From NCBI GenBank assembly GCA_016928295.1, contig JAFGLA010000075.1, forward strand, positions 1-33,813: DNA of 33,813 nt, given 5' to 3'. Shown here in pieces: positions 1 through 9,701 of the stretch. Under the pieces are notes generated by a model. It had not been told where the DNA came from, ran no database searches, and saw nothing but the letters and a program-made list of their open reading frames with translations. A program made the translations under genes and the position numbers. This DNA comes from Opitutales bacterium (GTDB lineage Bacteria > Verrucomicrobiota > Verrucomicrobiia > Opitutales > Oceanipulchritudinaceae). Position 1 is the stretch's first letter, and every line of letters starts with the position of its first letter.

Positions 1-562
1 CCTGCCCCCGCTCGATAAAGGCGCTTTCGTTAACAAGGACGCGGATACCGGCCCCTTCAAGAACAGGCAGATCCGCCGCGCGGTCGTGGTTGCCAAGGCA
101 GGCAAACACCGGCACGCCAAGCCCCGAGGCTAGCTCCGCGCAAAGGCGCACGCCCACATCGCCGTATTCACTCAGGCGGTCGCGAAAGTCTCCGCTCATC
201 AGGCAGGCATCAAAGGAAAGCCCCGACAGCTTCGAGCGCACCACATTGAACAACTCCGGCTCAAGGTCGAAGTGCAAATCGCTAAGGTGCAGGATGCGAA
301 AGCCCTCGAAAGACGCAGGCAGACCGGGCAGGCGAACGTGATTTTCTTCGCATACCGGGTTAAGAAAACTCCTGTGCCCGAGCGCGTGCATTCCACTGAT
401 GCGCATTATCTTCTCCACCCAGTGCATCGCGGCGAGGAAGCGCTTTGGCGAACGCCTTTCGATGTGATCGTCGTGGCGGAGCTTGCGGTCTTCCAGCTCA
501 AGGCGCCTCGCGTATGCCTCTGCGCTCCATCTTGACGATACCTTGTCGCCCTCCGCGCTCAT
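1..562 (-). CDS. Metallophosphoesterase, YkuE-like (C-terminus beyond window edge)
   Basis: The reverse strand reads 187 residues from an ATG at 562 and runs off the window at base 1. Calcineurin-type phosphoesterase motifs are visible in order: DLH (D95, H97) in HLSDLHFD, GD (124-125) in MSGDFRD, and GNHD (157-160) in CLGNHDR. These residues bind the two metal ions in this hydrolase family. The first 85 residues are charged and lack a clear signal peptide; they resemble the linker seen before the catalytic core in YkuE-like enzymes. The true substrate cannot be told; lipid A/UDP-sugar or cyclic-nucleotide hydrolases share the fold. The start overlaps the stop of the upstream histidine kinase (ATGA at 559-562), so the two are probably translated together. 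Family call is firm, function open. Confidence 0.85.
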   Translation of the reverse strand, partial: MSAEGDKVSSRWSAEAYARRLELEDRKLRHDDHIERRSPKRFLAAMHWVEKIMRISGMHALGHRSFLNPVCEENHVRLPGLPASFEGFRILHLSDLHFDLEPELFNVVRSKLSGLSFDACLMSGDFRDRLSEYGDVGVRLCAELASGLGVPVFACLGNHDRAADLPVLEGAGIRVLVNESAFIERGQ

Positions 563-2565
563 TTGCCGTTGTCCATAAGTTTGTCCACCAGCTCCGCAAG
601 CTGCTCTCTGGGAGCCGGACGGCGCAGAATGGCGCTTGCGCCGGAATCGAGAGCCGCCTTCTCGTCGAAGTTTTCCTTCATGTTCGCGCACAGCATGACG
701 GGCATCTTTGGACGAATACGGCGCGAATGAACGCAAAGGGACACTCCGTCCCCGCCTTGCAGGTTGAGAGCCGTGATTAGCAGGTCGTACGTATTGGCCA
801 AGTCGGCAAGATACAGTTGCGCCTTCGGCACATCGTCCAAAGCCGTGACTTCATACGCCAGCCCTTCCAGGACTCGCTTGCCCGATTCGAGCGAATACCC
901 GGGCTTGTCCACAAGGAGTATGCGTCCCTTGCACACGGCGGACGCTTCGCCCTCCACGGGCTGCTTTTTGCGCACGGGGATGAATACGGGCAACAGGACG
1001 CGGAATGTGGCCCCCTTGCCAAGCTCACTCTCGCAGCTTATCGAGCCGCCGTGCCTCTGGACGATGCCGTGCGCGATGGCTAGGCCCATGCCCGAGGAAT
1101 TGGCAAAGCCGTGCGTTGTAAAGAAGGGTTCAAAAATGCGCGGGCGTATGTCTGAGGGGACGCCCGGGCCGTCGTCGCTGACTTCGATGCTCATGCAGGG
1201 GATGCATTCCCCGTCGGCGGAGTTCATCACAGCGTCGCCCACACTGATGCGTATTTTGCCCTGCTTATCCCCGATGGCTTCGAGGGCGTTGGTCAAAAGG
1301 TTTAGCGTTACCTGATGAATCTCGCCCGTGTTGACCATCAAGGTGCGCCCCTCGTCGGGAATATCCTCTTCAATTTGCACGCAACGCGGCTGCGCGGCGC
1401 GGATGAAACGCACTGCGTTGCGCACGATGGGCACGATGTCCGCAAGGCGGGAGCGCGGCTCGCTGCGGCGGCCAAAGAGGCCAATCTGTTCGACAACCTC
1501 CTTGCCCTTGAGCGCGGATTCGAGGATTTTTTCCGCCCTTGCGCGGACGGACTCGTCCTTGCAGCTCATTATGAGAAGCTCCGTCTGCCCCGATATGGCT
1601 GCGAGAATATTGTTAAAGCGATGGGCAAGGCCGTTGGCCAGAGTGCTGAGCGATTCCAGTCTTTGCAACTCCTGAACCTGCTTTTCGAGGTTGCGCTGAA
1701 GGGACATGTCCACACCCACGGCCATGAACCAGCGTTCGCCCTCGGCTACGCCAGACATTGGGCGCACGCGCACCCAGATTTGCACAGCCGAACCGTCCTT
1801 GCGGCGCAGGCGCAAGACGCCTTCCCACATTTTGCCGTTGCGAAAACTGGCCAGCGCGTCCTGCACCATCGAAATATCCTCGGGGATGCTGACAAGGGCA
1901 GATATGGGCTTGCCCATAATCTCGTCAAAAGCGTAACCGGTCGCAGTCTTGAAGCTAGGGTTGACGTAGCGGACATGCCCGTTCGGGCCGATGAGCACCA
2001 CAGCTTCGTTACTGATGTCAAGCACGTGTGACAGCTGCAAGAGCGTGTGCGTCATAGCATCCCAGCGGCTTTCCATCCAGCCGATCGCCATGTATCCGTC
2101 CGCGCCCTCACAGGCGCTGAACGGGTAAAAGAACCAGCGGGTGCGAACGGCGGGCTGCTGCGGAGGGGCGACTATTTCAAACTCAAGATAGTCCCCAAGG
2201 GAAAACGCCGGGGAACCTTCTCTTACCAGTAAGGAAAGCCGTTCAACCTCCTCGGGGCTGTTCGCAAGCTCGCTAAAATGTGTCACTGTCCGGCCGCTTG
2301 CGGCGACAAGTTCGGATATGGCATTGCCAAGCTCAATAAGGCGCCCCTGCGAATCCAAGCGGCAGGCGAAACAGCTTCCGCCTTCCGCCCATTGCGCCGA
2401 CACTCCGGCGTGCCTTGCTGTAACTGGGGGTAAAGTATTCACGGGAATGCGCGAGGGGGAATATGCAAGACGCCGCCACCAAGCCGCAAAATCCTGCACT
2501 CCCGCCCTGTCAGGTCCTGCACAATGTATAGGAGCACAGTCGCTTATGACAAGGCCGCGTTGCAC
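559..2565 (-). CDS. PAS sensor histidine kinase with C-terminal degenerate receiver domain
   Basis: 668 residues from a GTG; no Shine-Dalgarno site is seen, and a start further in (GTG at residue 42) is possible. No membrane segment is apparent, so the sensor is likely cytoplasmic. A PAS domain spans about 180-290 (YVNPSF, ATGYAFDEIMGK). The dimerisation helix has the H-box HRFNN with phospho-acceptor H315. The ATPase domain shows the N box NLLTNALEAI (422-431), G1 DDGPGVP (464-470), F box FEPFFTT and G2 GMGLAIAHG. Residues 548-665 have the fold pattern of a receiver, but the phospho-acceptor Asp is Ala (LLITALNL, A599), the acidic pair is reduced to LVDKP, and the conserved Lys is Arg (RRPAP). 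Phosphotransfer within the protein is therefore unlikely. It is 4-base overlapped with the metallophosphoesterase gene. Confidence 0.9.
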   Translation of the reverse strand: MQRGLVISDCAPIHCAGPDRAGVQDFAAWWRRLAYSPSRIPVNTLPPVTARHAGVSAQWAEGGSCFACRLDSQGRLIELGNAISELVAASGRTVTHFSELANSPEEVERLSLLVREGSPAFSLGDYLEFEIVAPPQQPAVRTRWFFYPFSACEGADGYMAIGWMESRWDAMTHTLLQLSHVLDISNEAVVLIGPNGHVRYVNPSFKTATGYAFDEIMGKPISALVSIPEDISMVQDALASFRNGKMWEGVLRLRRKDGSAVQIWVRVRPMSGVAEGERWFMAVGVDMSLQRNLEKQVQELQRLESLSTLANGLAHRFNNILAAISGQTELLIMSCKDESVRARAEKILESALKGKEVVEQIGLFGRRSEPRSRLADIVPIVRNAVRFIRAAQPRCVQIEEDIPDEGRTLMVNTGEIHQVTLNLLTNALEAIGDKQGKIRISVGDAVMNSADGECIPCMSIEVSDDGPGVPSDIRPRIFEPFFTTHGFANSSGMGLAIAHGIVQRHGGSISCESELGKGATFRVLLPVFIPVRKKQPVEGEASAVCKGRILLVDKPGYSLESGKRVLEGLAYEVTALDDVPKAQLYLADLANTYDLLITALNLQGGDGVSLCVHSRRIRPKMPVMLCANMKENFDEKAALDSGASAILRRPAPREQLAELVDKLMDNGK

Positions 2566-2625
2566 GCGAACAAGAGTTGGAGCTGGATTGCCTTAAAATT
2601 ATCCGGCCAAAGACTCGCAGGCGGC

Positions 2626-3417
2626 CTATCCGCCAGAAATCTGCTTCCAGATGTCTTCGGCGCTCATCGTATCGGCATCCTTTTCGGAAGTCTCCTCTTG
2701 CGGGGCGTCCTTATCGGCGCCAGCACCGGCTTCCCGTGTAAGGGCCTCGATTTGCTCAAGGCTCATGTTATCATCGTCCCCGCTATTTTTTTCAGGCTCG
2801 GAAGCTCCTCCGGCCATCATGCCCATGAGGCGCTGAATTTCATCGTCATTGGCAAAGTCGGTTTCCGGCCCTTTGAATGCCTCACCATCATCTTCTTTAA
2901 TAGAAGGCGCTTGCGAAGACTTCGGCTGCGGACGCACACCCGTGACGGCCTCGATTTCTTCGGGAGTCAGGCCCTCGTATTCGTCGTCAGGATCAACGCT
3001 TTGCTCCTGAATGGGCATCGGCATCCCGTCACTTCCCTTTGGAAGATATGCCTCGATGTGCCTTTCCCACTGCTTTCGCAGTAGCTCGGCCAAGTTGGAA
3101 TAATGAACGTACTGCTCATTTTCCGCCCCCATCATTATGAAAAACTGCTTTGCGTAACCGGAGGGCTGGATGTTCAGCCTGCACTGAAAGGCGACCTTGC
3201 CGTCCTTTTCCTGCACGGTGGCAAACTCTATGCCGCCCATCGGTATCTGTTCCTCGTCATCGCCGCGCAACAGGAACTGAAGCGAACTGATGCCCTTGCG
3301 AAAATCGACAACGCGCTCCACGTCCACAGTCCGGCTTGCGAACACGAAGGAATTGGAGAAGTAGCTTTTGACTGCTTCCTCGACTTTTCCTGCAAGGTGA
3401 AAGGCTGTAACCCTCAT
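2626..3417 (-). CDS. Acidic hypothetical protein with repeated FliM-like short motifs
   Basis: 263 residues from the ATG at 3417 (a TTG three codons upstream at 3426 is also open). I do not recognise the folded N-terminal part (about 1-135), which is mixed alpha/beta with hydrophobic strands such as SLQFLLRG and KVAFQCRLNIQP. The remaining half is acidic, low in complexity and probably disordered. In it a short pattern recurs: LTPEEIEAV, MSLEQIEALT and MSAEDIWKQI at the very end, with a weaker DDEIQRLMGM. These resemble the N-terminal LSQDEIDALL peptide of FliM/FliN proteins, which binds CheY-type receivers. No membrane segment or signal peptide is seen. It sits between the histidine kinase and the sigma factor genes on the same strand, 61 bases upstream of the kinase start. 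Coding is well supported by codon use and length; function is unknown. Confidence 0.75.
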   Translation of the reverse strand: MRVTAFHLAGKVEEAVKSYFSNSFVFASRTVDVERVVDFRKGISSLQFLLRGDDEEQIPMGGIEFATVQEKDGKVAFQCRLNIQPSGYAKQFFIMMGAENEQYVHYSNLAELLRKQWERHIEAYLPKGSDGMPMPIQEQSVDPDDEYEGLTPEEIEAVTGVRPQPKSSQAPSIKEDDGEAFKGPETDFANDDEIQRLMGMMAGGASEPEKNSGDDDNMSLEQIEALTREAGAGADKDAPQEETSEKDADTMSAEDIWKQISGG

Positions 3418-3561
3418 AGAGCGCAATAATCTCTAGAATTGCTATCCGTCGTAGGCGGCGGACGCAACCGTTCACTGCGTTTATCGGCACGCAGCTTTCA
3501 TAACTTAAACGCGCGATAACTGCGCCCGCACTCCGACGGGGATTCTATTTCAAAAGGCCGT

Positions 3562-4539
3562 CTAGACCGTCTTGTGCCTCTGCTTGCTGTTATTGTGTAT
3601 GTATTCGCGCAAGACATCCTGCTTGCCCTTCTCGGTGCGCTCTTGAAGGATTTCATCGTGGCTGCGCTGCTGCTCTTTATCGCGAAAAATGCGGCGCATC
3701 TTGTTTAGGGCCAGGTTCTGGAGCTGGCGCACGCGCTCTCGCGTGATGTTGAATATTACGCCAACCTCCTCAAGCGTGCGCTCCGCCCCGCCGTCCAGAC
3801 CGTAGCGAAGGCGTATGATTTCGGCCTCGCGCGGCTCGATCTGGTCCAGCATGGAGACAAGCTCCCGCTTCAGGGCCTTGTCCTGTAACTTCTCAAAAGG
3901 CGTGGTCTCGCTCTCGTCCCCTACCATCTCGCCAAAGCAACTGCCCTCGTCGTCCCCTATCGGGGCGTCAAGACTGGTAGGCCTCACCGAAACGCTGCGA
4001 ATGTGCGCAATCTTGCTCGTTGTGAAGCCCATCTCTGCAGCCAGTTCCTCATCGCTGGGCTCCCGCCCGAGCTGCTCGGCCAAGGCCGTGGCCGTGCGGC
4101 GCATACGAGAGATTTTGTCCACCATGTGAACGGGCAGGCGTATAGTCTTGGACTGGTTGGCAAGCGCCCTTTTGATGGACTGTTTTATCCACCATGCAGC
4201 ATATGTTGACAGCTTTCCGCCCCGGTCGGGGTCGAAACGATCCACCGCCTTCATAAGGCCGATGTTCCCCTCGCTTATCAAATCCGATATGGGAAGGCCG
4301 AAATTGGCGTAGTCGTGAGCAATTTTCACAACTAAGCGCAAGTTTGATCTTACCATGATGGCGTGGGCCTCAGAATCCCCGTTCCTGATACGTCGCGCTA
4401 ATTCAACTTCCTGAATCTGAGTGAGAAGGGGTATTTTCCCAATCTCCTGCAAATACAGTTTGATGGCGTTTTTCTCAGGATGAAAGAAGGAATCTTGGCC
4501 CTGCCGATCTGGCGAGCTGGACTGGGAGAAGTCGTACAA
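3562..4539 (-). CDS. RNA polymerase sigma factor, sigma-70 family (RpoD/RpoS-like)
   Basis: 325 residues. Region 1.2 (NAIKLYLQEIGKIPLLT, 24-40), region 2 with the core-binding and -10 recognition helices (64-138, including SEGNIGLMKAVDRFD and TYAAWWIKQSIKRA), region 3 (139-215) and region 4 with the -35 helix-turn-helix (TLEEVGVIFNITRERVRQ, 255-272) are all present. Region 1.1 and the non-conserved insert of classic RpoD are absent, so this is a group 2 (RpoS/SigA-like) or a short primary sigma. It directs RNA polymerase to promoters. The start is uncertain: the reading frame is closed by TAA nine bases before the only candidate, a TTG at 4539, and no Shine-Dalgarno site precedes it. The overlapping frame from a TTG at 4583 stays open to 4398, so a frameshift near 4540 cannot be excluded. 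Confidence 0.93.
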   Translation of the reverse strand: MYDFSQSSSPDRQGQDSFFHPEKNAIKLYLQEIGKIPLLTQIQEVELARRIRNGDSEAHAIMVRSNLRLVVKIAHDYANFGLPISDLISEGNIGLMKAVDRFDPDRGGKLSTYAAWWIKQSIKRALANQSKTIRLPVHMVDKISRMRRTATALAEQLGREPSDEELAAEMGFTTSKIAHIRSVSVRPTSLDAPIGDDEGSCFGEMVGDESETTPFEKLQDKALKRELVSMLDQIEPREAEIIRLRYGLDGGAERTLEEVGVIFNITRERVRQLQNLALNKMRRIFRDKEQQRSHDEILQERTEKGKQDVLREYIHNNSKQRHKTV

Positions 4540-4803
4540 GCAGAGTTACGGGTGTGGGGACCAAACTGGCTATCTTCTGTCAAAAGACAGTCGCGTTGCA
4601 GAACAGGTTTCTAACGTAGCTTAAGACAACTAAAGATTCAAGCTCAGGCTTGATAAATAGTTACATGGAGCTTAACGACATAGCGTTTTCAGCTATAACA
4701 AATACTATCATCCGCCGTTCAGCGCCGACGAAACATAAGATACCCGGCCCCGTCCAATTATTCCTGCTCAAGCAGGATACTAGGTAAACAGTGGAAACAC
4801 GGC
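4540..4803. other. Intergenic region between sigma factor gene and trpE, with three small hairpins
   Basis: No gene is supported here. Three small inverted repeats are visible: CTGTC-AAAA-GACAG at 4577-4590, TCAAGC-TCAG-GCTTGA at 4638-4653, and CCTGCT-CA-AGCAGG at 4763-4776. The last lies 28 bases after the trpE stop and is followed on the minus strand by an A/T-rich stretch (AATAATTG), so it may be a weak trpE terminator. The first two lie in the leader of the sigma factor gene and could be regulatory, but nothing proves this. Confidence 0.35.
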
Positions 4804-6306
4804 CTAGGCGGGGCTGATGCTCTCGGCAAGCGTAACTGCTTTGAACATGGCTCCCGCCTTGTTGAGCGTCTCCTGATACTCGCTCTCCGGAACGGAATCG
4901 GCCACAAGGCCCGCGCCGCTCTGCACGTAAATGCGCCCGTCTTTAATCAGTGCCGTGCGGATGGCGATGCAGGAATCAAGATTTCCGTCGTAGCTGAAAT
5001 ACGTCACCGCGCCCGCGTACGGGCCGCGCTGTTCCTTTTCCTGCTCGGCAATAATCTGCATCGCCCTGATTTTTGGCGCTCCAGAAACTGTGCCTGCCGG
5101 GAAGGTGGCCCGCATAAGATCGCAGGCGTTGTGCTTTTCACTGATCTCGCCCTCCACCTGACTAACAATGTGCATGACGTGGCTGTAACGCTCCACAATC
5201 ATGAACTCAGGCACGGTGACGGTCCCGGGCTTGCACACGCGGCCAAGGTCGTTGCGCGCCAGATCCACCAGCATCAGGTGCTCGGCCTTCTCCTTCTCGT
5301 CGGCGAGCATATCCTTTTCGTAGGCAATATCCTTTTCGACATCCGCGCTACGCGGACGCGTACCCGCGATGGGGCGCATAACCGCTGTCCCGTCGCTAAG
5401 GCGCACGTGCACCTCGGGCGAGGCCCCGACAAGGGCGAAGGAGCCTGTGTCGTAAAGGAACATGTACGGCGAGGGGTTCACAAGGCGAAGCGCGCGGTAC
5501 AGGTCCAGCGGGGACTTGTCAAAGGGACGCTCGAAACGCTGCGAACCGACAACCTGAATGACGTCACCGGCGCGGATGTACTCCTTTACCCTTTCCACCA
5601 TGCCCTCGAACTCAGCCTTTTCCATATTGCCGGGCAAACGCGCAGGCGCCTGCACCTCCACAACGGGAGCTGGCTGCACCTTGCGCGGGCTGCGGAGCAG
5701 AGTCACGAGGCGCTCAAGCCCCTCGCAGGCGCGGTCGTACGCAGTGTCCGGGCAGGCGTCGCGGCTCACGTCCGCATTGATGAGCAGGCGCAAAGTCTGA
5801 CGCAGGCGGTCGAATATCACCAAAGTGTCCGCAATCATGAAGTGCAGAACGGGCATCTGCTCCGGGTCTTTCTCCGGACGCGGAACGCTCGGCTCGATGC
5901 AGCTCATGTACTCGTATGATATGAAGCCCACCGCCCCGCCGACAAAGCGCGGCATATCCGGCAAACGCACGGCCTTGCAACCGGACATCTCCTTTTCGAT
6001 CACTTCGAGAGGATCCGCCGGGGTGGGAAAACTCTCAACCTCGCCGATGCGGTTGGTAATCGTAGTCATCGCTCCCACGCGCGCCTCGATTATCTTGCGC
6101 GGCTGGCAGCCGATGAACGAATAGCGGTTAACAACCGTTCCGCCTTCGATACTTTCCAGAAGGAACGCTGCGCCGGACGCGGCGTGAAGACGTGCGTAAA
6201 CGGAAACGGGAGTCTCCAAGTCCGCCATCAGGTCACAGTAAACGGGGACCATGTTGCCCTGTCCGGCAAGCTCCATGAAGCGTTCGCGCTCGGGAAAGAT
6301 TTTCAT
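4804..6306 (-). CDS. trpE: Anthranilate synthase component I
   Basis: 500 residues from an ATG, the usual length for TrpE. The enzyme makes anthranilate from chorismate, with ammonia supplied by a glutaminase partner (TrpG), the first committed step of tryptophan synthesis in the cytoplasm. The N-terminal part carries the LLES motif (49-52) that takes part in tryptophan feedback binding in this family and separates TrpE from PabB. The chorismate-binding half is complete: PIAGTRPR, a long [20 protein letters not shown] stretch, [11 protein letters not shown], and [10 protein letters not shown] with the closing [16 protein letters not shown]. trpG and trpD are not adjacent, so the gene appears to stand alone. 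No clear attenuator or leader peptide is seen in the upstream region, and no good Shine-Dalgarno site precedes the ATG. Confidence 0.96.
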   Translation of the reverse strand: MKIFPERERFMELAGQGNMVPVYCDLMADLETPVSVYARLHAASGAAFLLESIEGGTVVNRYSFIGCQPRKIIEARVGAMTTITNRIGEVESFPTPADPLEVIEKEMSGCKAVRLPDMPRFVGGAVGFISYEYMSCIEPSVPRPEKDPEQMPVLHFMIADTLVIFDRLRQTLRLLINADVSRDACPDTAYDRACEGLERLVTLLRSPRKVQPAPVVEVQAPARLPGNMEKAEFEGMVERVKEYIRAGDVIQVVGSQRFERPFDKSPLDLYRALRLVNPSPYMFLYDTGSFALVGASPEVHVRLSDGTAVMRPIAGTRPRSADVEKDIAYEKDMLADEKEKAEHLMLVDLARNDLGRVCKPGTVTVPEFMIVERYSHVMHIVSQVEGEISEKHNACDLMRATFPAGTVSGAPKIRAMQIIAEQEKEQRGPYAGAVTYFSYDGNLDSCIAIRTALIKDGRIYVQSGAGLVADSVPESEYQETLNKAGAMFKAVTLAESISPA

Positions 6307-6649
6307 GACGTACAGGGAATTAACGTAAGTGCTGCGAGGCGAGCCAAAATATCATCAGACGCAACTCAAATCCCATCCCGATTTCACAAAAATGTAAATC
6401 AAGCCGACAGAATACCGTTACAATTCATGCGACTTGCCAAGAACGGGACTTCCCCCTAGCGTTCCATATCCTTCACGCCTGTTCAGGCGGATTTTCAACC
6501 AATGCTGGCCCCTCCGGCAGAGACAACACTTTCCACTAGAAGATTGCTTAGCACAAACGGCTCTATTAATGTTACCCTGTTTCTAGCCGAATCTAGAAGT
6601 AACATCCATAGAGTCTCACAAAAGATTACCCCCTCAAGAGACGAAAATC
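6307..6649. other. Divergent intergenic region between trpE and the TonB-domain gene
   Basis: 343 bases with no supported gene. It must hold the promoters for trpE (minus) and the secreted TonB-domain protein (plus). A short inverted repeat CGCCTGTTCAGGCG lies at 6476-6489. A TATTAAT sequence in the last 100 bases is a possible -10 element for the plus-strand gene but has no convincing -35 partner. A weak purine stretch (AAGAGACG) precedes the plus-strand ATG. Confidence 0.4.
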
Positions 6650-7033
6650 ATGCGCTACTTCACTCCGTTAAGACTTATTTCCGTGTGCGCCCTGTTGTTC
6701 ATGGGCAGCGTAAACGTGCAGGCCGACTCAGGCTTTTCCGACGAGGAAGTGGCCGAATCAGCCGACATGAAGGCGCTGGACACACCGCCCAAGCCCAAGA
6801 AACAGTCCGCCCCCGTAATCCCGCCGGAGCTGCACGGCATGAAGGCATCCGTTCAGGTCGGTTTCATCATCGATGAAAAAGGCCGCGTCGTAAAACCGCG
6901 CATAGTCCAAAGCTCCAACGACAGTTTCAACGAAATTTCTCTCCGCTGCATCCGCTCATGGGAATTTGAACCCGGTAAAAAGGGCGGCGAACCGGTCAAA
7001 GTCCGCGTCGTGGTTCCTTTACGTTACAAATAG
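6650..7033 (+). CDS. Secreted TonB C-terminal domain protein
   Basis: 127 residues. A classic signal peptide covers the first 25 residues (LISVCALLFMGSVNVQA, cut after AxA). After a short proline/lysine-rich linker (PPKPKK), residues 57-127 match the TonB C-terminal fold: VQVGFIIDEKGRVVKPRIV, a central SSNDSFNEISLRCIRSWEF and a final VKVRVVVPLRYK. In TonB this domain binds the TonB boxes of outer-membrane transporters, but here the membrane anchor is replaced by a cleavable signal. It is therefore more likely a free periplasmic TonB-like protein than an energy transducer. No ExbB/ExbD genes are near. It stands alone between trpE and the chemotaxis receptor gene. Confidence 0.85.
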   Translation: MRYFTPLRLISVCALLFMGSVNVQADSGFSDEEVAESADMKALDTPPKPKKQSAPVIPPELHGMKASVQVGFIIDEKGRVVKPRIVQSSNDSFNEISLRCIRSWEFEPGKKGGEPVKVRVVVPLRYK

Positions 7034-7213
7034 GTGCCACAGCGTTCCCGTTTTTCACTCTCCCAATTGTCAGTTCGCTTAGTTAGTCCCAGCGGCAAAA
7101 TACCCGCAAAAGACTGATCAATTTAACAACCCCCGCACAAGAGTCGTTCCGTAGCCCTAAACCGGAATGACTTTTGCGCATACACGTAAACATCTGCATC
7201 AGAAGCCCCCTGG

Positions 7214-9679
7214 ATGCGTAATCTAAATATTCGCCAACGACTGCTGCTGGGTTTCCTATTGGCCGCCTTTCTCACCCTGATACTCGGTGGGATAAGCGCG
7301 TATGCCATCCGGCTGCTAAACAACAACCTCAAGCAGTCCAGCTCGGAACTGAAGACAAACGTCGAGTCAGAGCTGAACTACATGCAGGCGCAAAACGCCA
7401 TTTCGGACCTGGCTAACGCCATACTTTCGGCCAACGCCTCGAAAGACGCCGCCGGAATAGACCCGACAGGCACGCTCAACGCTCTGGATGAAACCGTACA
7501 CGCCAGCATAGACAAGAGCGTCGAAGACAACCTCGCAGAGCTGTACGAGGCCAAGTCCAACTATCTTTCAATTCGTGAGGCGCTGGACGCTAGCATGATG
7601 GACTTCATGCAAAAGACCGACTCGCTCTCCGAACTGGTGGGCGAAAGCGTTGAAGCAGTCCGCGCGAACACGCTTACAAGCGCGACGCAGAAACAGGAGG
7701 AAATCTCCACAAAGACGGACTCCACCACCCGCGACACCCTAGCAGAGCTTAGCCAGACAGCCTCTTCGACTCTGGATGACACAGTGCTCGTCCTCCAACT
7801 GCGCGGCATGGTGCTGGAACTGGACGTATCCGTTGACCGCTACCTGCGCGCCCCGGGTGCGGAGAGAGCGAGCGCCATTTCGAGCATCCTTGAAAAGATA
7901 GCCAAGGGCTTTGAAAACATACCCGAAAACGTGGCCGGCCCCTTTGAAGTCGCCGCGATGGACGCCCTGAGAAGTCAGGCCGAAGAGATACTCACCGGCG
8001 CGAACGGCATCGTAAAGCAGTCCTCCCCCAATGCACAGGCAATTAAAGACCTTGAGGGAGTGTTGGCCGAACTAGACGAAAAACTTATCGAACTGGCGGA
8101 CAACACCGTTTTCGACGGCTCGAACAACCTTTCCACCTACCTGAAGCAGGTAACATCCGACCTTGGCAGCTCGCTCGGCACCCTGATTCAGACGCAGAAG
8201 GACACCAACGAAGCCCTCGGCGTGGTATCGGACCTGCAACAGCGCACGACCTCGCTCAAGGAACGGCTCTACTCGCTCCTCTTCATGGTGCAGAACGCCT
8301 CGCTCAAGTGCACCGACGAATGCGTAAGAATACTCAGCGATACGGGAGACGAGATCGTCTCCGGCATCGAAGAGGACAAGACAGCCATCGTGGCCGACCT
8401 CAACCTCGTGGGCGAGAGCGACAAGGCCGCCAGCATCGACGCGCAGCTTGACGAAATCATCGCCAAGGCACGCGGAGAGTCCGGCATCATCGCGCAGACA
8501 ATCAAGGCTGCCGACGCCTACAACCACTCCATAAGAGCCAGCCAAACAATCAACGAAAGCCTGACAGAATCCACCCGCAAGACGGCCACATCGTTCCGTG
8601 AGTTCACGGACCGGATCACCGACACAATGCAGGAAAAGGTCACCGAAGGCGGCTTCTGGATGAAGGTGCAACTCGGCTTTGTGATGTTCATTTTCGCCGT
8701 GGCAATCGGCCTTGGTTTCTGGATTGGCGCAACGGTCGCCAAGCGCCTTGGCGAAGCCGTGATACAGCTCTTTGGCCTGTCCCAGAAACTTTCCGCCTCC
8801 GCAGCCTCGCTGACGGAATCCTCCGAAGAGCAGGCGACAATGGCTTCCGAACAAGCGGCCTCGCTTGAGGAATCCAGCTCCACAGTTGAGGAAATATCCA
8901 GCATGGCCGCCCGCAACAACGACGCGGTGCGCGATGCGGCACAGATTTCCGAAGACGTGCTGAAGGCAACAGAGCTTGGCACCGACAAGATGAAGGCGAT
9001 GTCCTCCACTATCGACGCGATGAACAACGCCTCTACCCAGATTGGCAAGATCATCCGCGCCATCGACGAAATCGCCTTCCAGACGAACATCCTCGCACTG
9101 AACGCTGCCGTCGAAGCAGCGCGCGCGGGAGAGGCTGGCGCAGGCTTCGCGGTCGTCGCAGACGAGGTCCGCTCCCTCGCCCTTCGCAGCAAAAACGCCG
9201 CGCAGGAGACAGAGCAGATTATCGCACACAACCACACGCTCACCCAGGACAGCGTCAAGATGTGCAGCAGCGTGGCCGACAGCCTCGACACCATCAAGGA
9301 GCGCATCAACAAGCTCGACACCTTGGTGAAGGAGATTTCACACGCCAGTCAGGAACAGACAATGGGTCTTGACCAAATCAATCAGGGCCTTGCCATGACA
9401 AGCTCCGCGACGCAGAAGAACGCCGCGCTCGCCCAGCAAGGTGCCTCATCAGCCGCGGACCTTAACCGCGAAGCGTCAAACCTCATCGAAACAATCGACG
9501 ACCTGAGCAACCTTTCAGGTCTTTCCATGGGCGGACACGGGTCCAATACGCAAATGTCCATCGAAAGCGGCTACGACGACGACGATACGCCCCCGCCGCC
9601 CCCGCAACGCCAGCCGCAGCAGCGCCACGTCACAATAGGCGGCAACCACAGCAGTTCCGGACGCTTCCTGAGCGAATAA
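7214..9679 (+). CDS. Methyl-accepting chemotaxis protein, large periplasmic sensor, apparently no HAMP
   Basis: 821 residues. A first membrane helix (9-31) and a second (about 484-507, [21 protein letters not shown]) bracket a periplasmic region of some 450 residues that is rich in Ser, Ala, Leu and Glu and probably helical. The cytoplasmic signalling hairpin is clear: its tip, which binds CheA and CheW, starts at I617 ([20 protein letters not shown], then [17 protein letters not shown]). Methylation-type helices lie on both sides ([17 protein letters not shown]). Only about 15 residues separate the second membrane helix from the first methylation helix, so a normal HAMP linker does not fit. 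The tail holds DDDD, a run of five prolines and Gln/His residues; no CheR-docking pentapeptide is seen. No che or flagellar genes are nearby. A strong terminator follows. Confidence 0.93.
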   Translation: MRNLNIRQRLLLGFLLAAFLTLILGGISAYAIRLLNNNLKQSSSELKTNVESELNYMQAQNAISDLANAILSANASKDAAGIDPTGTLNALDETVHASIDKSVEDNLAELYEAKSNYLSIREALDASMMDFMQKTDSLSELVGESVEAVRANTLTSATQKQEEISTKTDSTTRDTLAELSQTASSTLDDTVLVLQLRGMVLELDVSVDRYLRAPGAERASAISSILEKIAKGFENIPENVAGPFEVAAMDALRSQAEEILTGANGIVKQSSPNAQAIKDLEGVLAELDEKLIELADNTVFDGSNNLSTYLKQVTSDLGSSLGTLIQTQKDTNEALGVVSDLQQRTTSLKERLYSLLFMVQNASLKCTDECVRILSDTGDEIVSGIEEDKTAIVADLNLVGESDKAASIDAQLDEIIAKARGESGIIAQTIKAADAYNHSIRASQTINESLTESTRKTATSFREFTDRITDTMQEKVTEGGFWMKVQLGFVMFIFAVAIGLGFWIGATVAKRLGEAVIQLFGLSQKLSASAASLTESSEEQATMASEQAASLEESSSTVEEISSMAARNNDAVRDAAQISEDVLKATELGTDKMKAMSSTIDAMNNASTQIGKIIRAIDEIAFQTNILALNAAVEAARAGEAGAGFAVVADEVRSLALRSKNAAQETEQIIAHNHTLTQDSVKMCSSVADSLDTIKERINKLDTLVKEISHASQEQTMGLDQINQGLAMTSSATQKNAALAQQGASSAADLNREASNLIETIDDLSNLSGLSMGGHGSNTQMSIESGYDDDDTPPPPPQRQPQQRHVTIGGNHSSSGRFLSE

Positions 9680-9701
9680 GGAACCAAGCAGATTTTAGAA
9701 T

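Noticed and set aside
5131-5919. Plus-strand open frame opposite trpE
   Set aside because: Antisense shadow with His/Leu/Val-rich composition; trpE is complete on the other strand.
7090-7110. Sigma-54-type GG-N10-GC promoter before the chemoreceptor gene
   Set aside because: Only the GG and GC pairs fit; the rest of the consensus is missing and no sigma-54 activator is near.
8072-9235. Long minus-strand open frame (387 codons) across the chemotaxis receptor gene
   Set aside because: It is a shadow of a GC-rich, strongly biased gene; the plus-strand protein shows clear chemoreceptor motifs over the same bases and the antisense product matches nothing.
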